From Rhizobium sp. WYJ-E13 (GTDB taxonomy: Bacteria > Pseudomonadota > Alphaproteobacteria > Rhizobiales > Rhizobiaceae), in contig NZ_CP076853.1 in the NCBI RefSeq assembly GCF_018987265.1, positions 620,001-684,000 on the forward strand: a stretch of 64,000 bases of DNA, given 5' to 3'. Shown piece by piece: positions 36,138 to 44,314 of this stretch; position 1 is the stretch's first letter, and every line of letters starts with the position of its first letter. The notes beneath the pieces are model-generated. The model was not told where the DNA came from, searched no databases, and saw only the letters and a program-made list of their open reading frames with translations. The translations under genes were made by a program, and so were the position numbers.

Positions 36138-37367
36138 TCAGACTTCTTCCTCTTTCGTCCGCACCAGCCATGTGAAAGCCGCGCCCGCGAGCAGCAGAAC
36201 GCAGGTGCCGAGAAAGACCGCCGGCATGCCGATGCGCCCGCCGACGAAGCCGCCGAGAACAGGTCCGGCGACCTGGCCCACATACTGCGAAGAGATGGAA
36301 AGGCCGAGGATACTGCCGGCCGCGCTGTCGGGCACGCTATGCCTGATGACTGCGGCGATGCAGGGCAGCAACCCGCCGAGCGCCACGCCCATCAGGAAGC
36401 GTAGAACGATGAGCTGCCAGGACGAGGTGACAAACGCCTGCGGGATGAGCAGCAGGCCGGCGACCGCGAGCGCCCCGGCAATAACCGGCCAGTGGCCGAT
36501 CCGGTCGGCAAGCTTCCCGAGCCGCGAGGCAGAGAGAATGCTGCCGAGTGCCGCCGCCGACATGACGATGCCGGCCACCATCGTCACCTGACCCTGATCG
36601 GGCACGAGCTGTGCCACATAGACGGTGATGATCGGCTCGATCGACATATTGGCGAGCATCAGCAGCAGGCCGGTCGCGAGCATCGCCACCACTGGCCCCT
36701 TGTCGGGAATGGATCTCCAGCCGCCGGATGCCTTGGCCGCCTGTTTGCGGGCCGCCGATTTCTCCTCCTTGATGAGGAAGGTGGTGGCGAGGAAGGCGAG
36801 AAAGATCATGCCGCCGGCGGCCAGAAAGGTGCCGCGGATGCCGATGATGGGCGGCAGTGCCCCGCCGATCAACGGGCCGACGAGATTGCCGGCCATGATG
36901 CCCGACGACAGCACGCCGAGTGCCCAGGCGGATCGGTCTTTCGGGGTCTGTGTTGCCACCAGCACCATCGAGCCCGAGGCATAGCCACCTGCCAGGCCGA
37001 CGAAGAGACGCAGCGCCACGAGTTGCCAGACGCTGCCGGCCATGCCCATCAGCGAGATGGCGATGGTCATGCCGAGGCTTGCGCGCACCAGCATCAGCTT
37101 GCGCCCGTAGATGTCGCCGAGCCGGCCCCAGAGCGGCGCGACGCATGCGGCGGCAAAGAAGGTCGCACCATAGGCGATGCCCGACCACTGCACGATCGCC
37201 GCATGGTCGCTCACGCCGAGTTCTTCCACGTAAAGCGGAAGAAATGGAAGAAGCAGCGTCATCGCCACGATGGTCGTGAACGAGCCGAGCAGCGAGATGA
37301 CGAGATTGCGTTTCCAGTAGGCGGAGCCGGGCACCGCCTTTGCGGCGTCCCATTGGGTATCGGTCAT
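36138..37367 (-). CDS. MFS multidrug efflux transporter (DHA1 type)
   Basis: 409 aa from the ATG at 37367 (MTDTQWDAAKAVPG). About 12 membrane helices. The motif A loop LWGRLGDIYGRKLMLVRASLG lies between helices 2 and 3, and GVLSSGIMAGNLVGPLIGGALPP is the motif C-like antiporter helix. Typical of drug-proton antiporters. Converges on the TetR gene. Confidence 0.9.
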   Translation of the reverse strand: MTDTQWDAAKAVPGSAYWKRNLVISLLGSFTTIVAMTLLLPFLPLYVEELGVSDHAAIVQWSGIAYGATFFAAACVAPLWGRLGDIYGRKLMLVRASLGMTIAISLMGMAGSVWQLVALRLFVGLAGGYASGSMVLVATQTPKDRSAWALGVLSSGIMAGNLVGPLIGGALPPIIGIRGTFLAAGGMIFLAFLATTFLIKEEKSAARKQAAKASGGWRSIPDKGPVVAMLATGLLLMLANMSIEPIITVYVAQLVPDQGQVTMVAGIVMSAAALGSILSASRLGKLADRIGHWPVIAGALAVAGLLLIPQAFVTSSWQLIVLRFLMGVALGGLLPCIAAVIRHSVPDSAAGSILGLSISSQYVGQVAGPVLGGFVGGRIGMPAVFLGTCVLLLAGAAFTWLVRTKEEEV

Positions 37368-37557
37368 TGCGGATCTTCTTCGGTACAGTCTGGCCGCGGC
37401 CAAGGTGAAGCGATCCTCACTTTAGGCACAACCCCAAAAGCTGCCAAGGACGGATTCCGCCCAATCAGACCTGCCGGCAAAGGGAAAAGCCGCTTGAAAG
37501 TCGCGATCTCGCCTCTAACTGATTGCAAGACGCAATCGGTGATAGGGAGAAGCAGAC

Positions 37558-37905
37558 ATGAGCAACAGGGATGAACACCGTGCCCGGATGCTGCGCAATC
37601 TCTACGCAGCCTATATCGATCACCGCAAGGATATCGTGGGCGCGATGCTGACGGATGATTTCACTTTTTCCAGTCCGCAGGACGATCACATCGACCGTGC
37701 CACCTATTTCGAGCGCTGCTGGCCGAACGAGCCGGCACTCAATGCCTTCGACATCGAGTTCCTGGCGGTTCAGGGTGATGAGGGCGTCGTGCGTTACCGC
37801 GCCGAAATGGCTGGCGGCAAGGCCTTCCGCAACATGGAGAGCTTTCGCTTCGCCGGCGACAGGATAGCGGCGGTCGATGTCTATTTCGGCCGCAATACGA
37901 CTTAG
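37558..37905 (+). CDS. SnoaL-like (NTF2 fold) protein
   Basis: 115 aa. NLYAAYIDHRKDIVGAMLTDDFTFSSP is the N-terminal helix-and-cone pattern of SnoaL/NTF2-like proteins. It continues ATYFERCWPNEPALNAFDIEFL and GKAFRNMESFRFAGDRIAAVDVYFG. A small cavity-forming domain with no assignable reaction. The stop overlaps that of the convergent TauE/SafE gene by 4 bp. Confidence 0.82.
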   Translation: MSNRDEHRARMLRNLYAAYIDHRKDIVGAMLTDDFTFSSPQDDHIDRATYFERCWPNEPALNAFDIEFLAVQGDEGVVRYRAEMAGGKAFRNMESFRFAGDRIAAVDVYFGRNTT

Positions 37906-38633
37906 AAAAACCGTATCGCCGATGTAGCGACAATAATGATCGAAACCGCGACCATCAGCGGTTTAACCGGCAGCCGCTTGACGAGGATCGCGCCGAAGGG
38001 GGCGGCGATCACGCCGCCGATGATCAGCCCGACCGCCGAGCCGAGCTCCGACCAGCCGAGCGTCAGCATGAAGGTGATCGAAATGATCAGCGTCACCGCG
38101 AATTCGGTGAAGCTGGTCGAGCCGATCACTCGCTTCGGATCGTGACCGCGGCCGACGAGCGAGCTGGTGACGATCGGTCCCCACCCGCCGCCGCCGACCG
38201 CATCCAGCACGCCGCCGCAAAGCCCGACAGGTGGCACCATCCAGTCGCGGACGTCGCGTTTGCGCGTCGGGTGGAAGGCTTTCCAGAGAATGATGAGGCC
38301 AATGGCGATCAGATAGGCTGAGACGAAGGGCTCGATCACCTTGCCGTCGACACTTGCAAGCAGGAAGGCGCCGACCGCCCCGCCGATCATGCCGGCGGGT
38401 GCGAGCCGCGCCACGAGCTTCCAGTCGACATTGCGGTGCCAGACATGGGAAATGCCCGACGCTGCCGTCGTGAACATTTCTGTCACATGGGTCATGGCGC
38501 TGGCATTGGCGACCGGCACGCCGAGCGCCAGCAGGCTGGTCGTGGACAACACGCCGAAGGCCATGCCGAGAGCTCCGTCGACGATCTGTGCGCAGAAACC
38601 AACGACAATGAAGAGGAAGAAATCGGTGGTCAT
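37902..38633 (-). CDS. TauE/SafE (TSUP) family membrane permease
   Basis: 243 aa from the ATG at 38633 (MTTDFFLFIVVGFCAQIVDG). About eight helices with the internal TSUP repeat: GALGMAFGVLSTTSLLALGVP near the N-terminus, CGGVLDAVGGGGWGPIVTSSLV in the middle. The family exports sulfite and other small organosulfur or organic anions; the substrate here is unknown. No sulfur genes adjoin it. Confidence 0.88.
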   Translation of the reverse strand: MTTDFFLFIVVGFCAQIVDGALGMAFGVLSTTSLLALGVPVANASAMTHVTEMFTTAASGISHVWHRNVDWKLVARLAPAGMIGGAVGAFLLASVDGKVIEPFVSAYLIAIGLIILWKAFHPTRKRDVRDWMVPPVGLCGGVLDAVGGGGWGPIVTSSLVGRGHDPKRVIGSTSFTEFAVTLIISITFMLTLGWSELGSAVGLIIGGVIAAPFGAILVKRLPVKPLMVAVSIIIVATSAIRFF

Positions 38634-38693
38634 GAAAGTCCCTGACGAGCGAAGGTCCTGATGCAAACGCATTAAGGGCGAAAAAACTCCGCC

Positions 38694-39359
38694 TCAAACA
38701 TTCGAGCGCCGCTTGAGGCGGATGACCTTGAAGAAGCCGTTTGGGAAGACCGGTAGTATTTCGATCGCATCGAAACCGCTCGCGCGTGCCCAGTCGGTGA
38801 TCCGACTGATCCGGAAAGACGAGCTCCAACCGATCCGCCGGGCAAGCGGCGCCACCACCTCCTCGATTGCGCCCTGCAGCCCGATACCATCGCCGAGCTT
38901 GCTGGCAAGGATGATCTCGCCGCCCGGCCTCAAAACGCGGGCGCATTCGTCTAGCACCTGTTCCGGATCGGGGATGAGCGTGATGACGAAAGGCAGGCAG
39001 ACAGCATCGAAAGATTTGTCGTCGAAGGCCAGCGCATGCGCGTCCATCACCTTTAATTGGTGCACATGGAAAAGCTTGTGGCGGGCGATTTTTTCTCGCG
39101 CCTTGGCGATCATGTGCTCGGAAATGTCGATTCCCGTCACCCGGCAGCGTCGCGGATAGTGGGAAAGCACCAGCCCGGTGCCGACGCCGATTTCCAGAAT
39201 GTCGGCGCCGGCGTCAGCAGCGAGCCGCGCCAGCGTGCGGTGCCCATCGCGCAGGATGCTGCGATAGACCCGGTCATAGACCGGTGCCCAGCGCTGATAG
39301 ATTTTCTGCTGGTCTTCAGCCTGTTTTTGTACGTGTCCCCGATTTTGAACTTGTCCCAT
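38694..39359 (-). CDS. SAM-dependent methyltransferase, PmtA-like
   Basis: 221 aa from the ATG at 39359 (MGQVQNRGHVQKQAEDQQ). SAM motif I DILEIGVGTGLVLSHYP, then RVTGIDISEHMIAKAREKI, FDAVCLPFVITLIPDPEQVL and LRPGGEIILASKLG. The opening IYQRWAPVYDRVYRSILRDG and overall size resemble the Rhodobacter-type phosphatidylethanolamine N-methyltransferase (PmtA), which makes phosphatidylcholine at the inner membrane. A quinone methyltransferase is an alternative. Confidence 0.75.
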   Translation of the reverse strand: MGQVQNRGHVQKQAEDQQKIYQRWAPVYDRVYRSILRDGHRTLARLAADAGADILEIGVGTGLVLSHYPRRCRVTGIDISEHMIAKAREKIARHKLFHVHQLKVMDAHALAFDDKSFDAVCLPFVITLIPDPEQVLDECARVLRPGGEIILASKLGDGIGLQGAIEEVVAPLARRIGWSSSFRISRITDWARASGFDAIEILPVFPNGFFKVIRLKRRSNV

Positions 39360-39491
39360 GTCAGCGCCTCCTCCAGACCCTGCCTTCAAACTCGCGAAGA
39401 CAGGCTCCGGTTCCGGCGACAGGCAAAGGACTGTCAGTCGTGCCACTTTTGTTTTCGGCGGAAAGTTCCCTCTCGCCGAAGAGAGCCTGGA

Positions 39492-41039
39492 TCACTCTGC
39501 CGGCGGCGTGCGCAGATCGGCTTCGATGGCGGCGAGCTCGTCGTTGACGGAGCCGGCGATCATGCCGCTGCGCAGCGACTTGTTGGAAATGTCGATCATC
39601 GGCGCGAAGGTGGCAGCCGGCATGCGGACCTCCTCCTTCACAGGCTCTTCGACGGGCAATGCGTCGGCAAGGGCTGGACGATCGCCGCGCGCCACTTCGA
39701 GCTGGCCGCTGAGGATCGCGCGTTCGGCGCGAAGCTGGCGGATTTCCGACTTGGCGATTTCCAGGCTCGTGCGGAGCTGGCTGATTTCGTAACGGTCGGT
39801 ATCGAGGCGCGTATCGAGATCGTGCTTGAAGGCTTCGATCTCGCGGTCGCGCTTGTTGCGCTGGCTTTCGGCCTCGCGCAGCTTCAAGACGAGATCATTG
39901 CTGTGGGCGGCGAGCTCACGGCGGGCCGCTTCGCTTTCCGTGCCGTTGAGGCGCACGCGGTTGATCTCGTCGGTCATCCGCTCCAGGCGCGCCAGAGCCG
40001 TGGCAAGCTCGGACTTGGTGCGCTTCAGTTCCACGCGGGTGGACTGCAACTCTTCGTCCGTCATCTTGTTGCGGCTATTGGCGGTCGACAGCAGCTTCTC
40101 GATGAGTTCAGACTTGGAACCGACTGCTTCGTGTTTGGTACGCAGGTTGGCGATCTCGAGCGTCGAAGAGGTTTCCAGCGTCTCGAACTCAGCTTCCAGG
40201 CGGCGATAACGCTCCTCGGAGGCGGCCAGGTCCTGCTTCAGGTTGGCGACGGAGGACTGCAGGCCGCGTGTCAGCGCCTCATGCTCCGAAAGATTGGTCC
40301 TGAGGTGGCTGCGCTCTTCATTGAGGCGGGCGATTTCGCGAAGCTGGATGCTGTTTTCCCGGCGTGAGCTTTCGGCGAGCAGCTGATGGGCCGTGGTTTC
40401 CAGCTCCAGCTTCTCGCGGGTGCTCGTCAGCTCGCGGCTGCGCGCATCAAGGTCCTGCTGTGTGCGGCGAAGCTGCGAGGAAACCTCGTCGAATTGCAGC
40501 GCCCGGTCGCGAATCTCTCGCTCGGCATCGATCAGCCGCGCCTCGACGACGGTGAATTCTTCCCGCGTCAGCTCGTGCACGCCCTGCAGCTTCACCAGTT
40601 CTTCGCGGTAAGTGCCGGCCTCGACGCGAAGCTGGCTGCCGTCGAGTTTCAGCTCCTTGTTGTCGGCCGTCAGGCGCTGGTTTTCCTGATCGGCCTTGCG
40701 CCGCGCATTGCTCTCATAGTCGAGCAGCGAGCTCAAACGCGAACATTCGGCCCTCAGCGCGCCCGTTTCGTTGAGCGAGTGGCTGTGTGCGCCGAGCAGC
40801 GAGGAAACCCGCTCCTGCAGCGACGTCAAGCTGACCAGCAGCTCCTCGGAAGACTGCTTGTTTTCCTCGATCGCTGTGCCGAAAGCCTGGAAATCGTCGA
40901 TTTCCGAAACGCTGTACTGCACCGGCGGTTTGTCCACGAGACCCGTCTGTTCGGTGACGGACAACGTCTGGCGATGGCTGGATACTCTCAAACCCGGCTT
41001 GACGGGTTCTTCATTACGACGAAAAAAGCTCATGACCAT
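39492..41039 (-). CDS. Long coiled-coil protein, possibly a crescentin-like cytoskeletal element
   Basis: 515 aa; GGGG lies six bases before the ATG at 41039 (other starts 41042 GTG, 41033 ATG). After a short basic head (FFRRNEEPVKPGLRVSSHRQ), residues about 60 to 455 are almost entirely heptad-rich helix (EKLELETTAHQLLAESSRRE, ELKRTKSELATALARLERM). A non-coiled acidic/Pro tail ends PPAE. No membrane helix or enzymatic motif. The head-rod-tail plan resembles intermediate-filament-like bacterial proteins. This is structural analogy, not demonstrated homology. Confidence 0.8.
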   Translation of the reverse strand: MVMSFFRRNEEPVKPGLRVSSHRQTLSVTEQTGLVDKPPVQYSVSEIDDFQAFGTAIEENKQSSEELLVSLTSLQERVSSLLGAHSHSLNETGALRAECSRLSSLLDYESNARRKADQENQRLTADNKELKLDGSQLRVEAGTYREELVKLQGVHELTREEFTVVEARLIDAEREIRDRALQFDEVSSQLRRTQQDLDARSRELTSTREKLELETTAHQLLAESSRRENSIQLREIARLNEERSHLRTNLSEHEALTRGLQSSVANLKQDLAASEERYRRLEAEFETLETSSTLEIANLRTKHEAVGSKSELIEKLLSTANSRNKMTDEELQSTRVELKRTKSELATALARLERMTDEINRVRLNGTESEAARRELAAHSNDLVLKLREAESQRNKRDREIEAFKHDLDTRLDTDRYEISQLRTSLEIAKSEIRQLRAERAILSGQLEVARGDRPALADALPVEEPVKEEVRMPAATFAPMIDISNKSLRSGMIAGSVNDELAAIEADLRTPPAE

Positions 41040-41634
41040 CACACGCCCCGAAGTTGATGTCAGAAGTCCCTGAAATGATTTATGTTATGCTAATTAAGTT
41101 AATTCTGTCGAAGGTTGTGCTAAAACTCTCCGATAGCCATGGGTTGCATCTAAGACGCGCTATTCATCGCCTGTCAAAGCGCCCAAAAGAAATTAACAGA
41201 TTTTTATTGAAATCCCGGCGGCCGCCCTTACTGCATAATTCCTTAAATCGGAATCGATTTAAGGATGAAATTATGCGGCAATTTAAAGTGCTACAGCGGC
41301 CTTTGCGCGTCTGAAAAGACGCGCGGCGCGGTTGAGCGGGACGCGAGCAGGGCTCATTTTCCGGATGGGGCTCAAAGGAAATGCGGGCTTGGCGGGGGAG
41401 GGCATTTTATTCCTTTATATGCCATCTTCCCGTCTTGCCGTCATACCGGCTTCATATCCCGCAAAGCGCGGCACGGCCTGTGATTTGCGCTTTTGGAGAG
41501 AGCCCGTTGCGAGAGGTAATTTTTCCTCGAAGTCGTTGTTTTTTGATAATTCGCCGGTTGCCACTCCGTGCTTCCCCTCCTATGTTCCGCCTCACCTGCC
41601 GATGACGCAATCTATTGCCAAGAGGAGATCTGAT
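41040..41634. other. 595-bp non-coding interval with RIME element
   Basis: Between the coiled-coil gene and sodB. No convincing gene on either strand. It holds the RIME-like double palindrome (41233-41325). The rest is presumably promoter and leader for sodB, with an A/T-rich patch TTGTTTTTTGATAATTC (about 41536-41552) that may include the sodB promoter. Confidence 0.5.
41233..41325. repeat. RIME-like rhizobial intergenic element (two palindromes)
   Basis: Palindrome 1: GCATAATT-CTTAAATCG / CGATTTAAG-AATTATGC (41233-41276). Palindrome 2: GCGCGTCT / AGACGCGC (41305-41324) with a GAAA loop. The 28 bases between them include TTTAAAGTGCTACAGCGG. Two large palindromes about 100 bp long overall are the described form of Rhizobium-specific intergenic mosaic elements. 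Confidence 0.75.
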
Positions 41635-42237
41635 ATGGCTTTCGAATTGCCTGAACTTCCCTATGACTACGACGCCCTTGCTCCCTTCATGTCGAAGGAG
41701 ACGCTGGAGTTCCACCACGACAAGCACCACAAGGCTTACGTCGACAACGGCAACAAGCTTGCAGCGGAAGCCGGCCTGGCCGATCTCTCCCTGGAAGAGG
41801 TCGTCAAGAAGTCCTTCGGCACCAATGCCGGCCTGTTCAACAATGCTGCCCAGCACTACAACCACATCCATTTCTGGAAGTGGATGAAGAAGGGTGGCGG
41901 CGGCAACAAGCTGCCGGGCAAGCTCGAAGCTGCCTTCACTTCCGATCTCGGCGGCTATGACAAGTTCAAGGCCGATTTCGCCGCTGCCGGCGCAACGCAG
42001 TTCGGCTCCGGCTGGGCCTGGGTTTCCGTCAAGAACGGCAAGCTCGAAATCTCCAAGACCCCGAACGGCGAGAACCCGCTCGTGCACGGTGCGACCCCGA
42101 TCCTCGGCGTCGACGTGTGGGAACACTCCTATTACATCGACTACCGCAACCTGCGCCCGAAGTACCTCGAGGCCTTCATCGACAGCCTGATCAACTGGGA
42201 CTACGTGCTGGAACGCTACGAAGCGGCGACGAAGTAA
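41635..42237 (+). CDS. sodB: Iron/manganese superoxide dismutase
   Basis: 200 aa from the ATG at 41635 (AGAGGAG upstream). Converts superoxide to O2 and H2O2 in the cytoplasm. Metal ligands: His in LEFHHDKHHKAYVDNGNKL, His in NNAAQHYNHIHFWKWMK, Asp/His in GVDVWEHSYYIDYRN. GSGWAW and DVWEHSYYIDYRNLRPKYL are the SOD signatures; the overall form is of the Fe type. Monocistronic, with a strong terminator. Confidence 0.95.
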   Translation: MAFELPELPYDYDALAPFMSKETLEFHHDKHHKAYVDNGNKLAAEAGLADLSLEEVVKKSFGTNAGLFNNAAQHYNHIHFWKWMKKGGGGNKLPGKLEAAFTSDLGGYDKFKADFAAAGATQFGSGWAWVSVKNGKLEISKTPNGENPLVHGATPILGVDVWEHSYYIDYRNLRPKYLEAFIDSLINWDYVLERYEAATK

Positions 42238-42263
42238 GTTCTTACGAACATTCGGCTTTTCAG

Positions 42264-42292
42264 CACCCGGCGCCGCAAGCGCCGGGTGTTTT
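42264..42292 (+). terminator. sodB rho-independent terminator
   Basis: 10-bp stem CACCCGGCGC / GCGCCGGGTG with a 5-base loop followed by TTTT, 27 bp after the sodB stop. Confidence 0.85.
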
Positions 42293-42333
42293 CGTTTCCG
42301 CGAGAGCCTGGCACACCGGCAATTGGAAGATTG

Positions 42334-42363
42334 CTTGACTCATTCATAGCCATCTGGCTATAA
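42334..42363 (+). promoter_or_regulatory. Promoter and ArsR operator
   Basis: TTGACT (42334-42339), 18-bp spacer, CTATAA (42358-42363). The perfect inverted repeat ATAGCCA-TC-TGGCTAT (42346-42361) overlaps the -10 element, the expected site of an autorepressing ArsR dimer. Confidence 0.7.
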
Positions 42364-42395
42364 GTGAATCCATAGCTAAACGGGTATGAATTCGC

Positions 42396-42719
42396 ATGTC
42401 GAATGCTCATGACGCGCTTTTCAGGGCGCTTTCCGATCCGACCCGAAGGGCGATCTTCGAGCGCCTGTGCCGCGAAGGCGAGAAGACTGTCGGCGCGCTG
42501 ACGGCGCGGGCCGGTGTTTCTCAGCCTGTCGTATCGAAGCATCTGGCGGTGCTCAAAACCGCCGGCCTCGTGCGCGACCGTCATGAAGGCCGCCAGACCC
42601 ATTATACCGCCGAGATCAAGGCGCTTGCGCCTCTGGCGGACTGGACGACAGAGATGACCGGCTTCTGGGAGAAGCGGTTCGACGATCTCGAAGATCTGCT
42701 CAAAAGGATGGACCAATGA
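42396..42719 (+). CDS. ArsR-family regulator
   Basis: 107 aa. Winged helix throughout: ALFRALSDPTRRAIFERLCREG, VGALTARAGVSQPVVSKHLAVLKTAGLVRDRHEGRQTHY. No metal-binding CVC motif, so it belongs to the non-metal ArsR group often paired with AHSA1-type proteins. The stop overlaps the next start (ATGA), meaning translational coupling. Probably represses its own operon through the repeat at 42346. Confidence 0.92.
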   Translation: MSNAHDALFRALSDPTRRAIFERLCREGEKTVGALTARAGVSQPVVSKHLAVLKTAGLVRDRHEGRQTHYTAEIKALAPLADWTTEMTGFWEKRFDDLEDLLKRMDQ

Positions 42720-43126
42720 ACGAGACCTTGCCTGAAATCCGCTCCGTTGTCGTCGAGCGGGAGATCGCCTTCCCGCCCGAAAAGATCTGGCGCGCGCTGA
42801 CCCAGCCGCATCTGATCGAGGAATGGCTGATGAAGAACGACTTCAAGCCCGTTGCGGATCAACGCTTCAAGCTCAGCGCCGAATGGGGCTCCGTCGATTG
42901 CCGAGTATTGGAGATAGAGCCGAACAGGACGCTTGCCTATACCTGGGATGCCTACGGCCTCGAAAGCACCGTCACCTGGACGCTGACACCCATCGATTCA
43001 GGCACCCATCTGCGCATGGAACAGTCCGGCTTCCGCCCGGATCAGGAGCAGGCCTATCAGGGCGCCAAGTTCGGATGGCAGCGCTTCTTCGAAAATCTGC
43101 AGCAGGTTCTGGCACGCGCGGATTGA
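42716..43126 (+). CDS. SRPBCC / AHSA1-domain protein
   Basis: 136 aa. RSVVVEREIAFPPEKIWRALTQPHLIEEWLM and HLRMEQSGF...YQGAKFGWQRFFENLQQVL form the START-like fold with the C-terminal AHSA1 helix. It binds a hydrophobic ligand in related proteins; function here unknown. Translationally coupled to the upstream ArsR gene, a conserved arrangement. Confidence 0.9.
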   Translation: MNETLPEIRSVVVEREIAFPPEKIWRALTQPHLIEEWLMKNDFKPVADQRFKLSAEWGSVDCRVLEIEPNRTLAYTWDAYGLESTVTWTLTPIDSGTHLRMEQSGFRPDQEQAYQGAKFGWQRFFENLQQVLARAD

Positions 43127-43162
43127 TACGGACACAAGGCATCGGCCTGAGGAGGAATATCA

Positions 43163-43384
43163 ATGAATTGGAACAAGTCTATTCGTCAGCTCCACCGTTG
43201 GCTGTCGATCATCTTCACGGTGACAGTCATTGCCAATTTCGTCACGATGGCAGTCGGTACACCGCCGGTCTGGGTGGTCTATTCGCCGCTGCCGCCACTT
43301 TTCCTGCTTATGTTCAGCGGCCTCTACATGTTCGCGTTGCCCTTCTTTACCGGTCGCCGTGAACAGGCATCGGCCGCAAGCTGA
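43163..43384 (+). CDS. Small two-helix membrane protein
   Basis: 73 aa. WNKSIRQLHRWLSIIFTVTV and LPPLFLLMFSGLYMFALPFF give two membrane segments (about 14-32 and 43-62) with a short loop. GAGGAGG upstream. Third gene of the ArsR/SRPBCC operon. The RQLHRW motif recalls PepSY-like or cytochrome b-type small membrane proteins but no function is assigned. Confidence 0.8.
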   Translation: MNWNKSIRQLHRWLSIIFTVTVIANFVTMAVGTPPVWVVYSPLPPLFLLMFSGLYMFALPFFTGRREQASAAS

Positions 43385-43468
43385 GGCATCGCAGGGGCTT
43401 CCTATCAAAAGGTCGCGGCTGGCCGCAGCGTCATATCGCTGTCATCCGCGGTCTCTACATCACGCCGT

Positions 43469-44314
43469 ATGTCATCAGCTGATCTTCCTCTTTTCCGCTT
43501 CGGCATCATCGCCGATCCGCAATATGCCGCCATCGAACCACAGGTCGAGATGGGGCGCTACTATGCCAACAGCCTCGCCAAGGTCGCGTCCGCGATCGAG
43601 ACCTTCAATGGCGAGGAACTGAGCTTCGTCATGACGCTCGGCGATATCATCGACCGCGATTTCATGAGTTTCGACGATATCCTGCCGGTCTATGACACGC
43701 TGCATCACGAAGCGTTCTTCCTGCTCGGCAATCACGATTTCGGCGTCGCCCCTGACCATCTGGAAAAGGTCGCGGAACGGGTCGGCATGCCGGCGCCTTA
43801 TTATAGTTTCCAACGCCACGCTTTCCGTTTCATCGTGCTCAACGGCAACGAGGTCAGCACTTTTGCGCCACCGGAGGGCCATGCCTTCCGTGCACTCGGC
43901 CGCGAGCGTCTGGCGGCTCTGCTGGCGGCCGGCGCCGATAACGCCCATGAGTGGAACGCATCGCTGAGCGACGAGCAGTTCGGCTGGCTGGCCGGCGAAA
44001 TCGAAAGGGCGAAGACTGCGAGCGAGAAGGTGATCGTCATGAATCACTTCCCCGTTCATCCGCCCTGCGAGCATGACATGTGGGATCGCGAGCGCATTGT
44101 CGAACTGCTGTCTTCGCAGGACAATGTCGTTGCCTATCTCAACGGCCATAACCATGTCGGCAACTACGGCAAGGTCGGTGGCTGCCACTTCGTCAATTTC
44201 AAGGGCGTGGTCGATACCGAGAGCGAAAACACCTTCGCCATCGTCGATGTCTACGCGAACCGAATGGAAATCCGCGGTTTCGGCCGCGAGGATAGTCGCA
44301 CGCTCAACTACTAA
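43469..44314 (+). CDS. Metallophosphoesterase (Mn-dependent ADP-ribose/CDP-alcohol diphosphatase type)
   Basis: 281 aa calcineurin-like phosphoesterase with all metal motifs: FGIIADPQY (D-x-H/Q variant), VMTLGDIIDRDF (GDxxD), FFLLGNHDFG (GNHD), VIVMNHFPVHPP (H), YLNGHNHVGN (GHxH). Insert pattern and length match vertebrate-type ADPRibase-Mn, which cleaves ADP-ribose and CDP-alcohols. The DxQ in place of DxH in motif 1 is also seen in that subfamily. The stop overlaps the convergent AraC gene by 4 bp. Confidence 0.85.
   Translation: MSSADLPLFRFGIIADPQYAAIEPQVEMGRYYANSLAKVASAIETFNGEELSFVMTLGDIIDRDFMSFDDILPVYDTLHHEAFFLLGNHDFGVAPDHLEKVAERVGMPAPYYSFQRHAFRFIVLNGNEVSTFAPPEGHAFRALGRERLAALLAAGADNAHEWNASLSDEQFGWLAGEIERAKTASEKVIVMNHFPVHPPCEHDMWDRERIVELLSSQDNVVAYLNGHNHVGNYGKVGGCHFVNFKGVVDTESENTFAIVDVYANRMEIRGFGREDSRTLNY

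Noticed and set aside
39057..40367. 436-codon plus-strand open frame
   Set aside because: Antisense to the coiled-coil protein and PmtA-like gene; no motifs.
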